Origin: Comamonadaceae bacterium
GTDB taxonomy: Bacteria; Pseudomonadota; Gammaproteobacteria; Burkholderiales; Burkholderiaceae_C
Reading direction: 5' to 3'
Assembly (NCBI GenBank): GCA_947494405.1
Contig: CANLWQ010000041.1
Coordinates: forward strand, 1-10,843
Length of the DNA stretch: 10,843 nucleotides
Of this stretch, positions 1 through 7,481 are shown in pieces. Made by a program: the position numbers and the translations under genes. Numbering within the stretch: position 1 is the stretch's first letter; the number at the start of each line of letters is the position of its first letter. Below the pieces are notes generated by a model. The model was given only the letters and a program-made list of their open reading frames with translations, was not told where the DNA came from and did not search any database.

Positions 1-144
1 ACCACAAGGTCGTTCAAGTCATCGTTAGCGATACCCACCACATGGTCGTTCAAGCCATCGTTAGCGATACCCACCACATGGTCGTTCAAGCCATCGTTAG
101 CGATACCCACCACATGGTCGTTCAAGCCATCGTTAGCGTTGCCA
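1..144. repeat. Four tandem 36-bp direct repeats
   Basis: Units lie at 1-36, 37-72, 73-108 and 109-144. The two middle units are identical. The leftmost unit differs from them at two positions and the rightmost at three, all in its last six bases. There is no spacer between units. The period is a multiple of three and the array encodes the 12-residue repeat on the minus strand. The array probably continues beyond the left edge of the window. Confidence 0.95.
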
Positions 145-428
145 ACCAGTTGTTCGCCTATGGCCTTTTGGGTGTAGGAGAGGTTTGGTTGATTTAATTC
201 TTGATCAGGGCTTGGTATAACAGCCGAATCCAAGTTGGACTCGTTGTTGGGCTTGAGGAATTTATCACCCAGAGAGAGGTCTTCAAAATGCGGGTCTGAA
301 GAAACAGGAATATCCACACTGCCCGGCACCACATCGCTTCTTCTGGATTTAGCACTGCTAGAACCTTCAGGAATTTCTACAGAAAATGCTTTGCTGCTGC
401 GAACAATAGGCGGTGCTTTTGAGGCCAT
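1..428 (-). CDS. Unrecognised repeat protein, N-terminal 142 residues (runs off left edge)
   Basis: The frame is open from an ATG at 428-426 to the window edge, giving 142 codons with no stop, so the C-terminus is missing. Residues 1 to about 95 are rich in Ser, Pro, Asp and Asn, with no signal peptide or membrane segment, and look disordered. From residue 96 onward the chain is a 12-residue tandem repeat of the form G-I-A-N-D-G-L-N-D-H-V-V, seen three times plus a partial fourth copy (the first has Asn for Ile; the last has Gly-to-Asp and His-to-Leu changes). I do not recognise the family and assign no function. It lies 12 bp behind the AerR/PpaA-like gene in the same frame and probably shares its transcript. 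No clear Shine-Dalgarno sequence precedes the ATG, so the start is uncertain. Open frame and intact repeats argue that it is coding rather than noise. Confidence 0.65.
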   Translation of the reverse strand, partial: MASKAPPIVRSSKAFSVEIPEGSSSAKSRRSDVVPGSVDIPVSSDPHFEDLSLGDKFLKPNNESNLDSAVIPSPDQELNQPNLSYTQKAIGEQLVGNANDGLNDHVVGIANDGLNDHVVGIANDGLNDHVVGIANDDLNDLV

Positions 429-440
429 AGTGGATTGGTA

Positions 441-1358
441 TTACTTGGTTTTGAGTAGATCTCCAGCCAAGTTTACTGCTTCCGCCGCATTGACGGAAAT
501 ACCATCTGCCCCAAGGGCCATGGCGTGATTTGCTGAATCAAGCAAGGCGGGGCCACCCAAAACCACAAAAGTATGGGGGTTGCGAGAAGCCTTCTTCAAT
601 CTAGCAATCAGTTCTGGGATGTTGGGCAGTTGTTCTACCAGCCCCACGGACAAACCCACCACATCAAACCATTCATGAGCGACAGCTGTAAGCAGTGCGG
701 TTTCAGTGGTTGAAATTTCCACCACGACTTGCCAGCCATCGCCACGAAAAAATTCGGACACCATGGCTAAACCCAAAATATGTTGTGACCCCGGAGCAGA
801 CGCCAGCATGATGCGACGAACATCGCCTGCGATTTGAGGGCCATCGTGGCTTTCATAACCGAGGTGACGCATCGCATGGTGCATGCGCAGCAAACCTTGT
901 GCGACCACAGTGAAATCTAACTGATCTTCCTTCCACAAGTCGCCCAAATGACGGGCAGCAGGGGTGATGACTTCCAGAAAAATAGTTTGAACACTAAGGC
1001 CTTTGCCACGCAAGAAATCGACTTGGGTGAAAACCGCTTGTGAATCAGCAGCCAAACATGCTGTCGTGAAGTCTTGCATATCTTGAGAGGTCGCGGGTAC
1101 CACGGGTGCGTCGGGTGCGGCCACAGCAAGCAGTGCCGGACCTTGGTGGGCATCGAGCAGGCGCGGGATGATCTGCGACTCGATCACCGATAAGAGCGAA
1201 GTTTTGCAATGCGCAGCCGACCCTTTGGAATCGTTGGCCGCAGTGGAGACTGATTTGGCCGCGGGCTCCTTGCCTGCAACAGCCAAGACAAGATCTGTAA
1301 AGCCTTTTACCGATGCGTTCAATCTGGGTAATAAATGGTTCGCAATATTGAGGTTCAT
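441..1358 (-). CDS. ppaA: Cobalamin-binding regulator of the AerR/PpaA type
   Basis: A 305-residue protein with no HTH domain. Residues 55-72 contain IIPRLLDAH, and residues 125-170 contain a helical stretch with AARHLGDLWKEDQLDF followed by GLLRMHHAMRHLG; these resemble the helix-bundle half of B12-binding regulators. The B12-binding Rossmann-like half begins near 182. It has SAPGSQHILG at 187-196, where His193 with Gly196 fits the x-x-H-x-x-G lower-ligand motif, and VVLGGPAL near 265-272, followed by ALGADGISVN. In purple bacteria AerR/PpaA binds cobalamin and, depending on light, counteracts the repressor CrtJ/PpsR of photosynthesis genes. Residues 30-52 are low complexity. The AGAG just upstream of the ATG is a weak ribosome binding site. 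A promoter sits at 1399-1427. The symbol rests on family resemblance; another B12-dependent photosensory regulator is possible. Confidence 0.75.
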   Translation of the reverse strand: MNLNIANHLLPRLNASVKGFTDLVLAVAGKEPAAKSVSTAANDSKGSAAHCKTSLLSVIESQIIPRLLDAHQGPALLAVAAPDAPVVPATSQDMQDFTTACLAADSQAVFTQVDFLRGKGLSVQTIFLEVITPAARHLGDLWKEDQLDFTVVAQGLLRMHHAMRHLGYESHDGPQIAGDVRRIMLASAPGSQHILGLAMVSEFFRGDGWQVVVEISTTETALLTAVAHEWFDVVGLSVGLVEQLPNIPELIARLKKASRNPHTFVVLGGPALLDSANHAMALGADGISVNAAEAVNLAGDLLKTK

Positions 1359-1398
1359 GGCTACTCTTTTAGAAAAAAGGTTGGGCTAACAAATATGT

Positions 1399-1427
1399 TT
1401 TAAATCTACTAAGCCCTATTCTGTCAA
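1399..1427 (-). promoter_or_regulatory. Sigma-70-like promoter for the AerR/PpaA-like gene
   Basis: Read on the minus strand, a perfect TTGACA (1427-1422) is followed by a 17-base spacer and TTTAAA (1404-1399), four of six matches to the -10 consensus. Transcription would start near 1392, leaving a leader of about 34 nucleotides before the ATG at 1358. This suggests that the regulator and the repeat gene form a unit separate from the pepN-fbp operon upstream. Confidence 0.6.
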
Positions 1428-1433
1428 CAATTA

Positions 1434-1459
1434 GGTGCCTGCACCACCCTTGCGAGGGT
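1434..1459. promoter_or_regulatory. Two abutting perfect inverted repeats upstream of the promoter
   Basis: GGTGCCTGCACC (1434-1445, 5-bp arms, 2-base centre) is directly followed by ACCCTTGCGAGGGT (1446-1459, 5-bp arms, 4-base centre). They lie about 42 to 67 bases upstream of the predicted start for the AerR/PpaA-like gene, a usual place for activator or repressor binding. Neither is followed by a T-run, so a terminator is unlikely. The bound factor is unknown. Confidence 0.4.
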
Positions 1460-1477
1460 AAATACCCAAGTAAACAT

Positions 1478-1496
1478 GATCGTTTTAAAAACAATC
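1478..1496. promoter_or_regulatory. 19-bp imperfect dyad, possible operator
   Basis: GATCGTTTTAAAAACAATC has 9-base arms matching at eight positions around one central base. It lies in the same intergenic gap, about 85 to 105 bases upstream of the predicted start of the regulator gene. It could be a protein-binding site; an AT-rich chance dyad is also possible. On the minus strand the short AAGG/CCTT hairpin at 1497-1509 plus this T-rich stretch could act as a weak terminator for the gene upstream. Confidence 0.3.
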
Positions 1497-1533
1497 AAGG
1501 GTATTCCTTAGAGTTATGTCCATTGCACGCTGT

Positions 1534-1806
1534 TCAAAGCTTGGTTTTTTTTAAATCCAAAGCAGATAAAAAATCTTTAGGCAAGGCTGCATCTTGCTTG
1601 ATGCCAGTTTGAATTTGTTTAAGCAATAAGTTTTGAGTTTCAGTTTGCATGCTGGCAGCACGTAAGCTGATGTAGCGTGACTTGGCTTTAAGTGGGTCTG
1701 AGCCGCTTTCAGACACAGCTTGCGCCCACAAACCATCGCGAATCACACCGTCTTGTATTTCGCGCAAAACCAAAGCATGAATCAATTCGCTGGGTGGGTT
1801 GGCCAT
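1534..1806 (-). CDS. Small hypothetical protein, 90 residues
   Basis: I do not recognise this family. The protein starts MANPPSELIHALVLREIQDG, is mostly helical in character, has no Cys, no signal peptide and no membrane segment, and ends with a short basic tail (LKKTKL). It is the last gene of the pepN-fbp run, 17 bp after the fbp stop codon, and a purine stretch (GAAAGAA) ahead of the ATG is a modest ribosome binding site. Position and continuous reading frame support a real gene over a chance frame. The overlapping longer frame on the opposite strand (1692-2480) mostly mirrors fbp. Function unknown; cotranscription with fbp is inferred from spacing only. Confidence 0.65.
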   Translation of the reverse strand: MANPPSELIHALVLREIQDGVIRDGLWAQAVSESGSDPLKAKSRYISLRAASMQTETQNLLLKQIQTGIKQDAALPKDFLSALDLKKTKL

Positions 1807-1823
1807 GGCAGTTCTTTCAAGTG

Positions 1824-2819
1824 TTAGTTATGAAATGCGCTCACGCGTTCAACTTCATTTTTGGAACCCAAAAAGACGCTGACACGCTGATGCAGTTGCT
1901 GCGGCTGAATATCCAAAATTCGTTGCTGGCCGTTGGTGGCTGCACCGCCTGCCTGCTCAACCAACCAAGACATGGGGTTGGCCTCATACAGCAAACGCAG
2001 CTTGCCAGGCTTGTCGGGTTCACGCTTGTCCCATGGGTACATAAAGACGCCGCCTCGGGTCAGGATGCGGTGCACATCGGCCACCATGCTGCCAACCCAG
2101 CGCATATTGAAGTCTTTGCCACGCGGGCCTGTTTGCCCTGCCAAACATTCATCGATATAGCGTGTCACTGGCGCATCCCAGTGGCGCATATTGCTCATAT
2201 TGACGGCAAACTCTTGGGTGTCAGCAGGTATTTGCACATGTTCTTGCGTGAGAACAAAAGAGCCTTGCTCACGGTCCAGGGTGAACATGGCCACACCATC
2301 ACCTACAGTAAGCACCAAAGTGGTTTGCGGGCCATAAACACAATAGCCAGCGGCCACTTGGGCCTGACCCTTTTGGAGAAAATCTGCTTCGCAGACAGCC
2401 AAGTTTCCTTCGGGTTTTTTCAACACACTGAAGATGGTGCCAATACTCACATTGACATCGATATTGCTGGAACCATCTAAGGGGTCGAACAACAGCAAGT
2501 ATTCACCTTGGGGATAGCGGTTAGGCACCACATAAATACTGTCCATTTCCTCTGAGGCCATGGCCGCCAAATGACCGCCCCATTCATTGGCCTCAATCAA
2601 CACTTCATTGGCAATGATGTCGAGTTTCTTTTGCACTTCGCCTTGCACATTTTCGGAATGCGCGCTGCCCAGAACACCTCCCAGGGCGCCTTTGTTGACC
2701 GCATGGCTGATGCTTTTGCAAGCACGCGCTACGACTTCAAGCAACAAACGCAACTCGGGGGGAATATTGCCTTTGGCACGTTGTTGTTCAACAAGGTAAC
2801 GGGATAAAGACGCAGCCAT
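1824..2819 (-). CDS. fbp: Fructose-1,6-bisphosphatase class I
   Basis: A cytosolic enzyme that hydrolyses fructose 1,6-bisphosphate to fructose 6-phosphate and phosphate in gluconeogenesis, or in the Calvin cycle of autotrophs. At 331 residues it matches the usual class I length. Visible motifs are the metal-binding acidic pair in MASEEMDS (87-94), the family signature [11 protein letters not shown] (111-121) with Asp112 and Asp115, NMSNMRHW (207-214), and the substrate-site region [20 protein letters not shown] (273-292). The start is well supported: AGGAG sits six bases before the ATG and is formed by the final codons of pepN. Only three bases separate the pepN stop from this ATG, so translation of the two is probably coupled. 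No cbb genes are visible, so the gluconeogenic role is the safer reading. Confidence 0.96.
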   Translation of the reverse strand: MAASLSRYLVEQQRAKGNIPPELRLLLEVVARACKSISHAVNKGALGGVLGSAHSENVQGEVQKKLDIIANEVLIEANEWGGHLAAMASEEMDSIYVVPNRYPQGEYLLLFDPLDGSSNIDVNVSIGTIFSVLKKPEGNLAVCEADFLQKGQAQVAAGYCVYGPQTTLVLTVGDGVAMFTLDREQGSFVLTQEHVQIPADTQEFAVNMSNMRHWDAPVTRYIDECLAGQTGPRGKDFNMRWVGSMVADVHRILTRGGVFMYPWDKREPDKPGKLRLLYEANPMSWLVEQAGGAATNGQQRILDIQPQQLHQRVSVFLGSKNEVERVSAFHN

Positions 2820-2822
2820 GGC

Positions 2823-5474
2823 TTACTCCTGTAAAGAGGCTGAAATGACTTCGCGCACATCTGCGCTCAGATCGGATTTGGCGGCCACTCTGCGCAATGC
2901 TTCTTTGGCTGCACCTTGGTAAGGCTCACTCAATTTTCGCCAGCGGTCCATAGACCGCGCCAGTCTGGCCGCCACTTGTGGATTGAACGCATCTAATTCC
3001 AGCACACGTTCACTCCAAAAAACATAGCCTGCGGCATCAGTGCGGTGAAACGCAGAGGCATTGGCGCAATAGGCAGATAAAAGGCTTCTGGCGCGGTTGG
3101 GGTTTTTGATATTGAAGTCGGGGTGCAACAACAGTTGTTTTACTTTCGACAAGACCTCGCCTTGCGAGTCAGGGGCAGAGGCTTGCAAAGCAAACCATTT
3201 ATCCACCACCAATTCATCGTTCTTGAACAGTTGATAAAAATGCGACAGGGCGGGCGTTGCTTGAGGGCAATGGTTATGGACTAACGCGGCCAAAGCATTG
3301 ACTCTGTCGGTCATATTGTCGGCATGCATGAAATCGTGGTGGGCTTGGGCAGCCCATTTATCTTCAAGCACAAATTTTTCTTGTAAGCACAGGTAGGCCA
3401 AAGCCAGACCCCTCAAGGCGCGAGCGCCACAGGCTTTGGCATCTGTTTGATAGGGCCCATGGGGAGTCAGGGTTTGATAGGCCCAGGCCCAATCTTGTGA
3501 CAGCTCAATAGCCAACTGCTTGCGCAAGCTTTGTCGTACGGCGTGAATGCGTTGAGGGTCGACCACATCGCATTGCTCGGCAATATAAGTTTCGCTGGGC
3601 AGCGTCAACACCAACTCTTTGAATGCAGCGTCCAGTGTTTGGTCTCGAAGCAAAGCACGCAGGCCTGCTATCAGTGCATCAGGCAAGGCAGATGTAAGGT
3701 CTGTCGGGGACGCCAAAGCTTGCATGATGCTGTTGAGATAGAGGCGCTGAGCCACTTCCCAACGGTTGAAAGCATCGGTATCGTGAGCAAGCAATACCAA
3801 TAAATCTTTGTCTGAATAGGGGTAGAGCAAGCGCACGGGTGCACTGAATCCGCGCAGAAGCGATGGCACTGGCGCTTGGGTAATACCTTCAAAAACAATG
3901 GTTTGCTCAGTCTCTGTGAGAACGACGCGCTGGTGTGCAATGAGAACACTGCCATCAGCACCCAATAAACCCATCTCTACTGGAATGACAAATGGATGTT
4001 TGGTGTCTTGTCCAGGCGTGGGTGGGCAACTTTGTTTGAAGTGCAGTGTGAAGCGCTGTGCACTTTCTTCATAAGTTCCGTGGACATCCAAAATGGGCGT
4101 ACCGGCTTGGCTGTACCAAAGCTTGAAGTTTGGCAAATGCGATGCGAGCACCGATTCTGGGTTGGCGTCGACAATGGCTTGTGCAAAATCATCACAGGTC
4201 ACTGCCTGACCATCATGACGTTGGAAATACAGGCTTAAACCTTTCTCAAAACCTTTGCGGCCTACCAAGGTTTGCATCATGCGAACAACTTCAGCACCTT
4301 TTTCATACACAGTGACGGTGTAGAAGTTGTTAATTTCCATATAGCTGTCGGGGCGAACAGGGTGGGCCATGGGGCCGGCATCTTCGGCAAACTGTACGGT
4401 GCGAAGCAAGCGCACATCTTCAATTCGCTTCACAGCGCGAGCAGACGCACTGCCCGCCAAATCTTGGCTGAACTCTTGGTCGCGAAAAACGGTTAAGCCT
4501 TCTTTGAGTGACAACTGAAACCAGTCACGACAAGTGACACGGTTACCACTCCAGTTGTGGAAATATTCATGACCAATCACACTTTCAATATTCGCGTAGT
4601 CTTGGTCAGTGGCCGTTGCCTGGCTGGCCAATACATACTTGGTGTTGAAAATATTCAAGCCTTTGTTTTCCATGGCGCCCATATTGAAATCGGAAGTGGC
4701 CACAATCATGAAGCGTTCCAAATCAAGACTTAAACCAAAGCGGTGTTCATCCCAGGCAACGCTTGCCATCAAAGCGTTCATGGCATGCTCGGTTTTATCC
4801 AAATCGCCAGAGCGCACAAATATCTGTAACAAATGCTCATGCCCGCTGCGGGACACAATTCTTTGCTCACGACAGACCAATTGACCTGCCACCAGCGCGA
4901 ACAAATAGCTGGGTTTCTTGTGAGGATCGTCCCACTTAGCGAAATGTCTTCCATCTTCTAGCAGGCCTTGTTCCACCAAATTGCCGTTGGATAAAAGCAC
5001 TGGAAAAACAGCAGGGTCAGCCCGCAGAGTGACGCTAAAGTGGGTCATCACGTCGGGGCGATCCAAGAAATAGGTGATGCGTCTGAAACCTTGCGCTTCG
5101 CACTGAGTGAATAAAGAGTTTTGACTGAGATACAAACCCGATAGCTGGGTGTTTTTGGTGGGGTTGCAGGTCGTGAAAACCTCGATGGTGAAAGGCTCAT
5201 TCCCCTCGGGAATATTTTCCAAAACCAGTTGATCGCCCTCTATTTTGAAACTCGTGCCTTGACCATTGAGCAACACTCGTGAGAGATTGAGGTCTTCGCC
5301 ATCGAGCCTTAATGCCTGCGTCGTTGCCAGCGGATTTCGTCGCATGGTCATGGTGTTGAGAACCCGGGTTTTCGTGGCGTCAAGATCGAATACCAAGTGA
5401 ACATCGTCTATCCAAAAGCCAGGGGCTTGGTAGTCTTCACGCCGTGTCACCACAGCTTGTCCTTCACGCATCAT
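2823..5474 (-). CDS. pepN: Aminopeptidase N, M1 zinc metallopeptidase
   Basis: A cytosolic exopeptidase that removes N-terminal residues from peptides in the last steps of protein turnover. The 883-residue protein aligns by eye along its length with the 870-residue E. coli PepN. The substrate-recognition motif GAMEN is at 266-270. The zinc site HEYFH (His302, Glu303, His306) is followed by Glu325 in LKEG, the HExxH-x18-E pattern of the M1 family. The downstream NNFYTVTVYEKGAEV contains the catalytic Tyr region. The all-helical C-terminal domain ends normally. Two adjacent ATGs compete (5474 and 5471); GGAG lies four to seven bases upstream and fits either. The gene is 50 bp behind prfB and is tightly followed by fbp. 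Confidence 0.97.
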   Translation of the reverse strand: MMREGQAVVTRREDYQAPGFWIDDVHLVFDLDATKTRVLNTMTMRRNPLATTQALRLDGEDLNLSRVLLNGQGTSFKIEGDQLVLENIPEGNEPFTIEVFTTCNPTKNTQLSGLYLSQNSLFTQCEAQGFRRITYFLDRPDVMTHFSVTLRADPAVFPVLLSNGNLVEQGLLEDGRHFAKWDDPHKKPSYLFALVAGQLVCREQRIVSRSGHEHLLQIFVRSGDLDKTEHAMNALMASVAWDEHRFGLSLDLERFMIVATSDFNMGAMENKGLNIFNTKYVLASQATATDQDYANIESVIGHEYFHNWSGNRVTCRDWFQLSLKEGLTVFRDQEFSQDLAGSASARAVKRIEDVRLLRTVQFAEDAGPMAHPVRPDSYMEINNFYTVTVYEKGAEVVRMMQTLVGRKGFEKGLSLYFQRHDGQAVTCDDFAQAIVDANPESVLASHLPNFKLWYSQAGTPILDVHGTYEESAQRFTLHFKQSCPPTPGQDTKHPFVIPVEMGLLGADGSVLIAHQRVVLTETEQTIVFEGITQAPVPSLLRGFSAPVRLLYPYSDKDLLVLLAHDTDAFNRWEVAQRLYLNSIMQALASPTDLTSALPDALIAGLRALLRDQTLDAAFKELVLTLPSETYIAEQCDVVDPQRIHAVRQSLRKQLAIELSQDWAWAYQTLTPHGPYQTDAKACGARALRGLALAYLCLQEKFVLEDKWAAQAHHDFMHADNMTDRVNALAALVHNHCPQATPALSHFYQLFKNDELVVDKWFALQASAPDSQGEVLSKVKQLLLHPDFNIKNPNRARSLLSAYCANASAFHRTDAAGYVFWSERVLELDAFNPQVAARLARSMDRWRKLSEPYQGAAKEALRRVAAKSDLSADVREVISASLQE

Positions 5475-5524
5475 GTTTCTCCAGATTCATTTTCTTCAAC
5501 AGGCCATGTGTTGCCAACCAAGTT

Positions 5525-6629
5525 TTAAACACCGTGCTTGAGGGATGCTTCTATGAAAGCATCCAAATCTCCGTCGAGCACTTTTTGGGTATTGCTGATT
5601 TCAACATTGGTTCGCAAATCTTTGATACGGCTTTGGTCAAGCACATAACTGCGAATTTGGTGACCCCAGCCCACATCGGTTTTGGTGTCTTCCAGTTTTT
5701 GTTGTGCTTCCATGCGTTTACGCATTTCAAAATCGTAAAGGCGCGAGCGCAAACGCTTCCAAGCCACATCACGGTTGCTGTGCTGGCTTCGCCCGTCTTG
5801 ACACTGCACAACAATGCCAGTGGGTATGTGGGTTAAGCGCACCGCTGAATCGGTCTTATTGATGTGCTGGCCACCTGCGCCGCTGGCCCGAAATGTATCC
5901 GTACGCACATCTGCGGGGTTGATGTCAATTTCTATCGAATCATCTACCTCGGGATATACAAACACGCTGGCAAAACTGGTGTGCCTTCCGCCCGCTGAAT
6001 CAAAAGGAGACTTACGTACCAAGCGGTGCACGCCTGTTTCTGTGCGCAACAAGCCAAAAGCATATTCGCCTTCGATTTTTAAAGTGGCCCCTTTGATACC
6101 CGCGACGTCTCCAGCAGACTCGTCTTCCAATGTGGCTTTAAAGCCTTTGCGTTCTGCATATTTAAGGTACTGTCGCAAAAGCATGCTGGCCCAATCACAG
6201 GCTTCTGTGCCACCTGCACCTGCTTGGATATCAAGAAAAGCATTGAGCGGATCGGCGGGGTTGTTGAACATCCGACGAAATTCAAGCTTTTCAACCTCGG
6301 CCAAGATACGCTGGGTATCGTCTTCTATGGTGAGCAGCCCGGATTCATCGTTATCGGCTTTGCTCATATCAAACAACTCGGTGTTGTCGTCAATTTCTTG
6401 GCCTATGCGGCCTATGGTCAACACAATGTCATCAAGAGACTTTTTTTCTTTGCCCAGTTCCTGGGCTTTCTTGGGGTCATTCCAAACGCTGGGGTCTTCT
6501 AGGGAAGCGTTGACTGTTCTTAATCGCTCTGATTTAGCATCGAAGTCAAAGATACCCCCGAAGATCAAGGGTTCGCGCTTGCAAGTCGCTGAGTAGGTTG
6601 CCAATAAGGTTGATGCGTTCTGCTTCCAT
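5525..6629 (-). CDS. prfB: Peptide chain release factor 2, with programmed +1 frameshift
   Basis: RF2 recognises UAA and UGA stop codons and triggers peptide release. The product spans two frames: 27 codons from the ATG at 6629 to CTT at 6551-6549, then the UGA at 6548-6546 is bypassed by a +1 shift and reading resumes at GAC (6547-6545) for 340 more residues, about 367 in total (E. coli RF2 has 365). The N-terminal part reads [20 protein letters not shown], then LRGYL and DFDAKSERL, as in homologues. The codon-recognition motif SPF (in [15 protein letters not shown]) and the catalytic GGQ (in [13 protein letters not shown]) are present; the residue corresponding to E. coli position 246 is Ala, the common form, not the Thr of E. 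coli K-12. An ATG at 6641 with AGGG eight bases upstream is an alternative start (371 residues). The usual neighbour lysS is not next to it here; pepN follows instead. Confidence 0.95.
6545..6560 (-). promoter_or_regulatory. prfB: prfB programmed +1 frameshift site
   Basis: On the minus strand the sequence CGGGGGTATCTTTGAC contains the three known elements: a Shine-Dalgarno-like GGGGG, a three-base spacer (TAT), and the slippery CTT followed by the in-frame stop TGA and C. The order and spacing are those of E. coli prfB. Low RF2 slows termination at UGA and lets tRNA-Leu slip by one base, so RF2 controls its own synthesis. The element, not a sequencing error, explains the split frame. Confidence 0.95.
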
Positions 6630-6668
6630 GACGATGTCCATTCTCAAAACCCTGATTATCCCCTGTCC

Positions 6669-7481
6669 TTAAGTGGCCGCTCGGGCCATGGAATAAATCT
6701 CGTGGCTGACATTGCTCACGCTACTGAAGTCACTGATGGTTTTTAAAACATCGCCCACCAAAATAATGGCTGGACTTTTTATGCCCGAATCGTGTATCAA
6801 GGTGTGTAAGGCTGACAAGCTGCCAATCACGCTCAATTGGTGATGGTTGCTTGCGTTTTGTACGACAGCGACAGGTGTGTCTGGCGGCATGGATTTCAAT
6901 AAACCGTTCTGCAAAGCTTGTGCGCTGGTCACGCCCATGTAAATCACCAAGGTCAAGCGGCATGCGTGGGCTGTGCGCCCCAACATTTCCCAATCGATGG
7001 GGGCGACATCAGCGTGAGGTGAAAGCGAATGCCCGGTGATCATCACAGCGCCATGCGAATAAGCGCGGTGAGTTAAGGACAGACCAAGGGTGTTGGCTGC
7101 AGCAAGGCCCGAGGTCACGCCATTGACTATATGGATGCCTACACCTTGAGAGAGCAGATAAGCAACTTCTTCACCTGCGCGCCCCAGCAGCAAAGGGTCT
7201 CCGCCCTTGAGACGAACCACGCTTTCACCAGCCAATGCCTCTTGCGCCATCAATTTTTCGATGAAAGCCTGGGGTGTTGATTGGCAGCCACCGCGTTTGC
7301 CTACGTGCACGACGCGAGCTTGGGGGTTCGCATGTTCTAAGACATCGGGGTGAACCAAGTCGTCGATCAAAATGACGCTGGCTTGTTGCAGGGCTTTCAC
7401 CGCCTTGAGGGTCAACAGTTCGGGGTCACCGGGGCCAGCACCCACCAAAGTGACAAAGACAGATGGAGGTGCATATGTCAT
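6669..7481 (-). CDS. cobA: Uroporphyrinogen-III C-methyltransferase (SUMT)
   Basis: Transfers two methyl groups from S-adenosylmethionine to C2 and C7 of uroporphyrinogen III to make precorrin-2, the branch point to siroheme and cobalamin. The 270-residue protein has the tetrapyrrole-methylase signature VGAGPGDPELLTLKA (13-27), GKRGG (61-65), RLKGGDPLLLGRAGEE (90-105), and GVTSGLAAANTLGLSLTHR (121-139). It is the single-domain form: there is no CysG-like dehydrogenase/ferrochelatase domain, so later steps need other genes. Its ATG shares a base with the ybiB stop (TGATG at 7483-7479), which points to translational coupling. No sulfite or nitrite reductase gene is visible, so the final product, siroheme or B12, cannot be told from this window. 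Confidence 0.93.
   Translation of the reverse strand: MTYAPPSVFVTLVGAGPGDPELLTLKAVKALQQASVILIDDLVHPDVLEHANPQARVVHVGKRGGCQSTPQAFIEKLMAQEALAGESVVRLKGGDPLLLGRAGEEVAYLLSQGVGIHIVNGVTSGLAAANTLGLSLTHRAYSHGAVMITGHSLSPHADVAPIDWEMLGRTAHACRLTLVIYMGVTSAQALQNGLLKSMPPDTPVAVVQNASNHHQLSVIGSLSALHTLIHDSGIKSPAIILVGDVLKTISDFSSVSNVSHEIYSMARAAT

Noticed and set aside
1..144. 36-bp direct repeats as a CRISPR array
   Set aside because: The repeats abut with no spacers, the period is a multiple of three, and the array is in frame within an open reading frame.
1475..1499. FNR-type site (TTGAT-N4-ATCAA)
   Set aside because: TTGAT and ATCAT half-sites are present on the minus strand but are spaced much too far apart.
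1483..1510. Rho-independent terminator after the 90-residue gene
   Set aside because: The AAGG/CCTT stem has only four pairs; the T-rich stretch is present but the hairpin is too weak to call with confidence.
1359..1533. PpsR/CrtJ binding site (TGT-N12-ACA) ahead of the AerR/PpaA-like gene
   Set aside because: Each TGT and ACA in the gap was checked at the required spacing and no pair matched; TGT at 1396-1398 region ends in AAG.
1692..2480. 262-codon plus-strand frame
   Set aside because: It lies mostly antisense to fbp, whose protein is fully recognisable, and its translation shows no family motif.
6545..6560. prfB as a frameshifted pseudogene or sequencing error
   Set aside because: All elements of the known programmed +1 site are present with the right spacing, and both coding parts are intact.
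5814..6596. 260-codon plus-strand frame
   Set aside because: It is antisense to prfB and has a skewed Ser-rich composition typical of a mirror frame.
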